A stretch of DNA of 64,000 nucleotides, taken from Mycobacterium senriense. GTDB taxonomy: Bacteria > Actinomycetota > Actinomycetes > Mycobacteriales > Mycobacteriaceae. Location of the stretch: NCBI RefSeq assembly GCF_019668465.1, contig NZ_AP024828.1:2232001-2296000 (forward strand), written 5' to 3'. The position numbers and the translations under genes were made by a program. This document shows, piece by piece, positions 59,413 to 64,000 of the stretch. Every line of letters begins with the position of its first letter. Position 1 is the stretch's first letter. Below the pieces are notes generated by a model. That model made no database searches, had not been told where the DNA came from, and was given only the letters and a program-made list of their open reading frames with translations.

Positions 59413-59777
59413 TCCCGTTCCCACGGCGGGGTTTCGCCCATCTTTTTGTAGTACTTCGCCAAGTGGCTCTTGATCCGATCGACATCGGACTCGGGCACGT
59501 CGATACCGCCGCGCGCGCCGTCCATGATCGCGCCGGCCGCCATCACCGCGCGTGGCACGGCCTTGAGCTCGCCGTCGATGACGTCGGCGATCAGCAGCTT
59601 GTAGGCCGTGAAGTTGTCCTGTTTGTCGCTGTCGTACCAGACGTGCGCGTCGCGGTATTTCTGGTTCGGCCTGTCCTCGGCACCGGCCCACTTACGGACC
59701 CGCTTTTCGGCCGCGTCGCCATCCCACTTGCGGTCACGATCGGCCAACGGAAGATCTTGAAAGGCTGTGACTGACAT
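59409..59777 (-). CDS. Stand-alone phage-structural-type domain protein
   Basis: A 122-residue soluble protein: RKWDGDAAEKRVRKWAGA, YRDAHVWYDSDKQDNFTAYKLLIADVIDGELKAVPRAVMAAGAIMDGARGGIDVPESDVDRIKSHLAKYYKKMGETPPW. The WDGxxAexRvr...YKLpiADViDGeLkaVPRai...ArGGvdiP..d...ik.hL.kYY pattern is, to my knowledge, a domain normally attached to prohead protease/capsid maturation proteins of tailed phages and often found alone in actinobacterial chromosomes. Not flanked by other phage genes. ATG 59777 has weak upstream signal. Confidence 0.7.
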   Translation of the reverse strand: MSVTAFQDLPLADRDRKWDGDAAEKRVRKWAGAEDRPNQKYRDAHVWYDSDKQDNFTAYKLLIADVIDGELKAVPRAVMAAGAIMDGARGGIDVPESDVDRIKSHLAKYYKKMGETPPWERD

Positions 59778-59937
59778 GGTGGCCGCGTGCCCGCTTCGGA
59801 CGCGATTAAACGCCGCCAAACCGTGGGTTCAAGGTGGCCGAAGCGGTAGCGTCATCCGTAGCTGACTGGGCTGTCGACGGCGATTGCCACCCCACGCACT
59901 CGGCAACGCCACAGCGGCGGCGTGACGGGAGACGACC

Positions 59938-60228
59938 ATGACGCGGTGCATCGTCGGAGGATTTGCTGTCCTGCTGTTGGGCGCGCAACTCATCGCCTCG
60001 GCGCCGCCGGCCGGCGCCGGGTGTCGGTACGGGGGACCCGTACTCAGTAAGTGCGACGGACCCGTCCAGCCCGACGGCACCTGGCAACGTTGCGTCGCAG
60101 TCACCCGCCTGGTTCCCAACGGCGCCAGTTCCTACCTCGTGCCCGACAATCACTGCGGTCTGATGGGTCCCGGTCAGCAGCCCTCGGATTTCACCTTCGG
60201 CGACCCACCGACACACATCGACGGCTGA
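59938..60228 (+). CDS. Small secreted CDGP-type protein
   Basis: A 96-residue exported protein: signal (GGFAVLLLGAQLIASAPPAGA), then GCRYGG, CDGPVQPDGTWQRC, and DNHCGLMGPGQQPSDF. The 'CDGP' block with four cysteines and the G-T-W-x-R-C pattern define a small mycobacterial/actinobacterial secreted family of unknown role; two disulfides are likely. ATG follows GGAGACGACC. Stands alone, 160 bp from the neighbouring convergent gene. Confidence 0.78.
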   Translation: MTRCIVGGFAVLLLGAQLIASAPPAGAGCRYGGPVLSKCDGPVQPDGTWQRCVAVTRLVPNGASSYLVPDNHCGLMGPGQQPSDFTFGDPPTHIDG

Positions 60229-60401
60229 GCGGCCGCCGCCTCGGCCCGAGTCGAGGCCGGAATCATGTCGCCAAGACTGAAACCTGACTTGGCTGATGAT
60301 TCGGGGTCCGCGGTCGTCACGGCGGCTTGATAATGACGATCACTTGCCAGCGCTGTATTGGGTGGCCGGGATTTGTCGTACCCGGTTGCGATGATGAGGT
60401 T

Positions 60402-61649
60402 ATGTCGTCGACTGCATCGCCTCCGGTGGCGGTGGGCCCTGCTGAGCGTCTTGAGGTGCTCTTCGAGGAGTTGTCGGAGTTGGCCGGTCAGCGCAATGCC
60501 ATTGATGGGCGCATTGTGGAGATCGTCGCCGAGATCGATCGCGATGAGCTTTGCGGCGCCACGGGCGCACGGTCGGTCCCGGCGTTGCTGGCCTGGAAGA
60601 TGGGCTGGTCATCGGCAAACGCCCACACGATGACCACCGTGGCGCGCCGGCTCGAGGCGTTTCCTCGTTGCGCGCAGGGCATGCGGGAGGGGCGACTGTC
60701 GCTGGATCAGGTCGGCGTCATCGCGGCGCGTGCCGGTGAGGGATCTGATGAGCACTACGCGCAGCTGGCCGGGGTTGCCACAGTCAACCAGCTGCGCACC
60801 GCGGTCAAGCTGGAACCGCGACCCGAACCCGATTCTGGGCCTGAACCGCAGCGCTCAATCACCAAGACCTCCGGTGAGGAGTTTTGCTGTTGGCGGATCA
60901 AACTTCCGCACCTGGATGCGGCGAAGTTCGACGCGGCGTTGGCATCTCATCGTGATGCGCTGATCGCCGAGTGGCAGCACGATCGCGGCAATGACGAGCG
61001 TGCCTCCGATATCGCGCCGCCGTTGCCCAGCACTGGCGACGCGTTTATGCGCCTGGTCGAGGCCGGATGGGATGCCGAGGCGGCCCGCCGGCCGCACGGC
61101 CATCACACCACTGTGGTGGTGCATGTCGACGCTCAGCAGCGTGCCGCCGCGCTGCATTTGGGTCCGCTGCTCACCGACGCCGAGCGCCGATACCTGACCT
61201 GTGATGTCACGTGTGAAGTGTGGTTTGAACGTGACGGTGAGGTCATTGGTGCCGGGCGTGCGACGCGGGTGATCAACCGGCGGCTGCGCCGAGCCCTTGA
61301 GCACCGCCAGCCCGCGTGCGTGGTTCCCGGCTGTGGCGCCACCCGCGGTCTGCACGCCCATCACATCTGGCACTGGGAAGACGGCGGCCCCACCGAGTTG
61401 GCCAACCTGGTGTTGGTATGCCCCTATCACCACCGGTTGCACCATCGTGGCGTCATCACCATCACCGGACCCGCCGACGATCTCGGCGTCACCGACAGCT
61501 CCGGGCGATCACTGCACCCGGGGTCGCTCGCGCGTCCTCCCAACCTTGCCCCACCCGCCGTCCCGCCGTGTCCCGGGCCCACCGGCGAGCGCGCCGACTG
61601 GTGGTGGTACGAACCCTTCCAGCCGCAACCACCACCGACAACCAACTAG
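60402..61649 (+). CDS. 13E12-family (DUF222) HNH endonuclease protein
   Basis: A 415-residue mycobacterial 13E12/REP-type protein. DUF222 part: ERLEVLFEELSELAGQRNAIDGRIVEI, SVPALLAWKMGWSSANAHTM, FPRCAQGMREGRLSLDQVGVIAARA. C-terminal HNH nuclease: ACVVPGCGATRGLHAHHIWHWEDGGPTELANLVLVCPYHHRLHH with two Cys pairs binding zinc. ATG 60402 was chosen; the frame stays open a further 75 bp. This family is repetitive in mycobacterial genomes and probably behaves as a domesticated or mobile nuclease; the role is unproven. Both nuclease and DUF222 parts look intact. Confidence 0.93.
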   Translation: MSSTASPPVAVGPAERLEVLFEELSELAGQRNAIDGRIVEIVAEIDRDELCGATGARSVPALLAWKMGWSSANAHTMTTVARRLEAFPRCAQGMREGRLSLDQVGVIAARAGEGSDEHYAQLAGVATVNQLRTAVKLEPRPEPDSGPEPQRSITKTSGEEFCCWRIKLPHLDAAKFDAALASHRDALIAEWQHDRGNDERASDIAPPLPSTGDAFMRLVEAGWDAEAARRPHGHHTTVVVHVDAQQRAAALHLGPLLTDAERRYLTCDVTCEVWFERDGEVIGAGRATRVINRRLRRALEHRQPACVVPGCGATRGLHAHHIWHWEDGGPTELANLVLVCPYHHRLHHRGVITITGPADDLGVTDSSGRSLHPGSLARPPNLAPPAVPPCPGPTGERADWWWYEPFQPQPPPTTN

Positions 61650-61769
61650 GTAGCTCACCAGCACCGGTATCAAAAATTCGTTCGCGATACGCGCGACAAC
61701 GGAAGTGTGACAATCGAAACCGACATCCCGGCTCAGACGCCGCCGCCCGGCCGGGAATCGACCACCGTC

Positions 61770-62840
61770 CTAGCCCGAACCGAGTCCCGGCACGATCTCG
61801 CCGAGGCTGAACGTCACCGGTTGTTCGAGTTGTTCGTAGGTGCACGAGCGTGGTTCGCGATCCGGACGCCACCGATTGAACTGTGCGGTATGACGAAATC
61901 GCCGGCCTTCCATGTGGTCGTAGCGGACCTCGACCACCCGCTCGGGCCGCAGCGGCACGAACGACAGATCCTTGCCGGCGTTCCAGCGCGAGAATTCGTT
62001 CTTACGAGGAGTCCGCTCGCCGGCTTCGTGCGCGGCCCAATTCCACGGGTGATTCTCGAAATCGGTGACGAGCGGCTGTAGTTCGTCGAACAGCCGCCGC
62101 CGCTCGGCCATCGGAAACGCGCCGATCACGCCGACCGACGCGAGCTGGCCGTCATCCTGATACAGACCCAACAACAGCGAACCAATCGCGCCGGCACCTG
62201 ATTTGTGCACCCGATAGCCGGCGACCACACAGTCGGCGGTCCGCTCGTGCTTGATCTTGAACATGATCCGCTTGTCCGGCTGGTAGGTGATGTCGAGCGG
62301 CTTGGCAATCACGCCGTCGAGGCCGGCGCCCTCGAATTCGTCGAACCAGCGCTGCGCGGTGCCCAGATCGGTCGTCGCCGGCGTGACATGGATCGAGGGT
62401 CCCGAGCCCGCCAGGGCGTCGACGAGGGCGGCGCGCCGCTCGCTGAAGGGCCGTCGGGTGTAGTCGTCGTCGCCGAGCGCGAGCAAGTCGAACGCGATGA
62501 ACGACGCAGGCGTGGTCTCGGCGAGCATTCGCACCCGTGAGTCGGCCGGGTGGATGCGTTGTTGCAGCGCCTCGAAATCCAGCCCGCGATCGGTGGCGAT
62601 GACGATTTCGCCGTCGATCACGCAGCGCTCCGGCAGCTCGGATTTGACCGCTGCGACCAACTCGGGGAAATAACGCGTCATCGGCCGTTCGTTGCGGCTG
62701 CCCAGCTCGACCTGGTCGTGGTCGCGGAAACATATCGACCTGAAGCCGTCCCACTTGGGCTCATAGGACGCGTCATTGGGAATTGAGCGCACCGATTTCG
62801 CCAGCATCGGCGACACCGGCGGCATGACAGGGAGGTCCAT
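61770..62840 (-). CDS. ligC: ATP-dependent DNA ligase LigC
   Basis: A 356-residue nucleotidyltransferase sealing DNA nicks with ATP. The adenylated lysine is K29 in YEPKWDGFRSICFRD; later ELGSRNERPMTRYFPEL, VIDGEIVIATD, AFDLLALGDDDYT, EGVIAK-like DGVIAKPLDITY and FKIKHERTADCVV; C-terminal OB fold with VGAFPMAERRRLFDEL-type sequence (VIGAFPMAERR) and EVRYDHMEGRRFRHTAQF. Matches Rv3731. It is divergent from the LigD-like polymerase at 62867 by 26 bp and belongs to a DNA-repair module in stationary phase. Start ATG 62840. Confidence 0.95.
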   Translation of the reverse strand: MDLPVMPPVSPMLAKSVRSIPNDASYEPKWDGFRSICFRDHDQVELGSRNERPMTRYFPELVAAVKSELPERCVIDGEIVIATDRGLDFEALQQRIHPADSRVRMLAETTPASFIAFDLLALGDDDYTRRPFSERRAALVDALAGSGPSIHVTPATTDLGTAQRWFDEFEGAGLDGVIAKPLDITYQPDKRIMFKIKHERTADCVVAGYRVHKSGAGAIGSLLLGLYQDDGQLASVGVIGAFPMAERRRLFDELQPLVTDFENHPWNWAAHEAGERTPRKNEFSRWNAGKDLSFVPLRPERVVEVRYDHMEGRRFRHTAQFNRWRPDREPRSCTYEQLEQPVTFSLGEIVPGLGSG

Positions 62841-62866
62841 AGCCTGATTGTGCTGGAATCAACGGT

Positions 62867-63898
62867 ATGGCTGCTGCAGAAGAGCTCGACGTCGACGGCA
62901 TTGCGGTGCGCCTGACCAATCCGGACAAGGTGTATTTCCCAAAACTGGGGTCGAAGGGAACCAAGCGACACCTGGTGGACTACTACCGCGCCGTTGCGGG
63001 CGGTCCGATGCTCGACACGCTGCGTGACCGGCCCACCCACCTGCAGCGTTTCCCGGACGGTATCGACGGCGAGGAGATCTACCAGAAGCGGATCCCGCAG
63101 CACCATCCCGACTACCTGCAGACATGCCTGGTGACGTTTCCGTCCGGGCGGACGGCTGACGCGCTGAAGGTGACTCATCCGGCGGCGGTCGTGTGGGCGG
63201 CACAGATGGGCACCGTCACCTTGCACCCGTGGCAGGTGCGCTGCCCGGATACCGACCATCCCGACGAATTGCGCATCGATCTGGACCCGCAGCCCGGTGT
63301 CGCGTTCGAGCAGGCGCGCATCGTCGCGGTCGAGGTGTTGCGGCCGCTGCTCGACGAGCTGGGTCTGGTCGGATATCCGAAGACCTCGGGTGGTCGCGGG
63401 ATCCACGTCTTTCTGCGGATCGCCGCCGACTGGGATTTCATCGAGGTGCGCCGCGCCGGCATCGCCCTGGCCCGCGAGGTCGAGCGCCGGGCGCCCGACC
63501 TCGTCACCACATCCTGGTGGAAGGAAGAGCGCGGCGAACGCATTTTCATCGACTTCAACCAGAACGCCCGGGACCGCACCATGGCGTCGGCGTATTCGGT
63601 GCGGCGCACCCCGATCGCGACGGTATCGATGCCAGTGACGTGGGAGGAGCTGGCCGACGCCGAGCCGGACGACTACACCATGGCAACGGTGCCCGATCTG
63701 GTCCGAGACCGAGAAGACCCCTGGGCCGCTATGGATGATGCGGTCCAATCGATCGCTTCCCTACTGGAAATGGCCGAGGCCGACGAAGAGCGCGGGCTCG
63801 GGGATATGCCGTATCCGCCGAACTATCCGAAAATGCCCGGCGAGCCCAAACGCGTTCAGCCCAGCCGGGATCGAGATCTCAAAAGCGACAAGGGCTAG
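62867..63898 (+). CDS. LigD-type primase-polymerase (PolD-like, Rv3730c homologue)
   Basis: A 343-residue archaeo-eukaryotic primase-like polymerase. Metal residues D138-L-D140 in LRIDLDPQPG and D229 in IFIDFNQNARDRTMASAYSVR; also TNPDKVYFPKLGSKGTKRHLVDYYRAV, THPAAVVWAAQMGTVTLHPW, and TSGGRGIHVFLRI. It can add nucleotides, especially ribonucleotides, at DNA ends in repair. The ligase and nuclease domains of full LigD are absent, as in M. tuberculosis Rv3730c. Divergent from ligC, sharing 26 bp of promoter. About 100 bp without a recognised gene follow to the window end. Confidence 0.93.
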   Translation: MAAAEELDVDGIAVRLTNPDKVYFPKLGSKGTKRHLVDYYRAVAGGPMLDTLRDRPTHLQRFPDGIDGEEIYQKRIPQHHPDYLQTCLVTFPSGRTADALKVTHPAAVVWAAQMGTVTLHPWQVRCPDTDHPDELRIDLDPQPGVAFEQARIVAVEVLRPLLDELGLVGYPKTSGGRGIHVFLRIAADWDFIEVRRAGIALAREVERRAPDLVTTSWWKEERGERIFIDFNQNARDRTMASAYSVRRTPIATVSMPVTWEELADAEPDDYTMATVPDLVRDREDPWAAMDDAVQSIASLLEMAEADEERGLGDMPYPPNYPKMPGEPKRVQPSRDRDLKSDKG

Positions 63899-64000
63899 CT
63901 GGAAATCAATCGGCGGATCGGAACCGCGGCCGGCGGTTGGCCCGCGTTTACCCCTCTCGCCTAGGTGAGCCGGTTTGCCCCGCGTGAGGACCGCAACGTA

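Noticed and set aside
61707..62081. Plus-strand frame over the 3' end of ligC.
   Set aside because: Antisense to conserved LigC C-terminal residues; no ribosome site or homology.

Overview
The window looks like chromosomal DNA from a non-tuberculous Mycobacterium. It is high-GC, uses many GTG starts, and encodes a LpqH 19-kDa lipoprotein, a TcrX/TcrY two-component pair, a 13E12-type HNH protein, LigC and a LigD-like polymerase, an F420/flavin oxidoreductase, a WS/DGAT enzyme and a PrpR regulator. From memory, the order hisC2 - tRNAs - methyltransferase - tcrXY - lpqH - alkylsulfatase - phosphotransferase - proXVWZ - glycolipid-binding protein - tyrA - tadA - tRNA-Ser matches the M. tuberculosis Rv3772 to Rv3752c segment read backwards. 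The species cannot be named from sequence alone; a slow grower near the M. avium complex is a guess.

Layout. (1) 1-9.4 kb: truncated hisC2, tRNA-Ser(GCT), tRNA-Arg(ACG), a short segment closed by a 20-bp copy of the tRNA-Arg 3' end, a tiny Gly-rich ORF, then small conserved genes and the tcrXY/lpqH block. (2) 9.4-18.7 kb: alkylsulfatase, then a minus-strand lipid-catabolism operon (phosphotransferase, SDR, acyl-CoA dehydrogenase, TetR, quinone oxidoreductase) that appears inserted between two genes adjacent in M. tuberculosis, then a methyltransferase, a histidine phosphatase and another phosphotransferase. (3) 18.7-25.3 kb: osmoprotectant ABC transporter proXVWZ, tyrA, tadA with its partner, tRNA-Ser(CGA). 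(4) 25.4-31.5 kb: a run of exported proteins after the tRNA (cutinase, GH6 cellulase, CAP protein, DUF4185 protein plus partner, GH5-like hydrolase), in part of visibly lower GC. (5) 31.7-41.4 kb: TM2 and DUF2237 proteins, a sulfotransferase/MBL/VOC/LLM cassette, and a GntR-controlled LLM monooxygenase - CoA transferase - CitE-like lyase cassette in which the monooxygenase is frameshifted. (6) 41.4-49.9 kb: a complete methylcitrate cycle operon prpD-prpB-prpC with pyruvate carboxylase fused on as fourth gene, divergent from prpR, with a TTTGCAAA operator between. (7) 49.9-55.2 kb: hydroxyacid dehydrogenase and a TetR-controlled divergent SDR/VOC/reductase catabolic cluster. (8) 55.3-64 kb: WS/DGAT, Nudix, haloalkane dehalogenase, P450, a stand-alone phage-type domain protein, a small secreted protein, a DUF222/HNH protein and the divergent ligC / polymerase pair.

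The genes converge on acyl-CoA and propionyl-CoA metabolism. Oxidoreductases, CoA transferases and acyl-CoA dehydrogenases would feed chains and branched compounds into beta-oxidation; propionyl-CoA would be consumed by PrpDBC, with Pyc recycling the pyruvate to oxaloacetate. Three cassettes carry their own regulator and an inverted repeat in the matching promoter region. Nothing here is a clearly new defence or mobile system. The least explained items are the Gly-rich mini-ORF, the tRNA-Arg duplication, and the DUF4185 protein with its exported partner.
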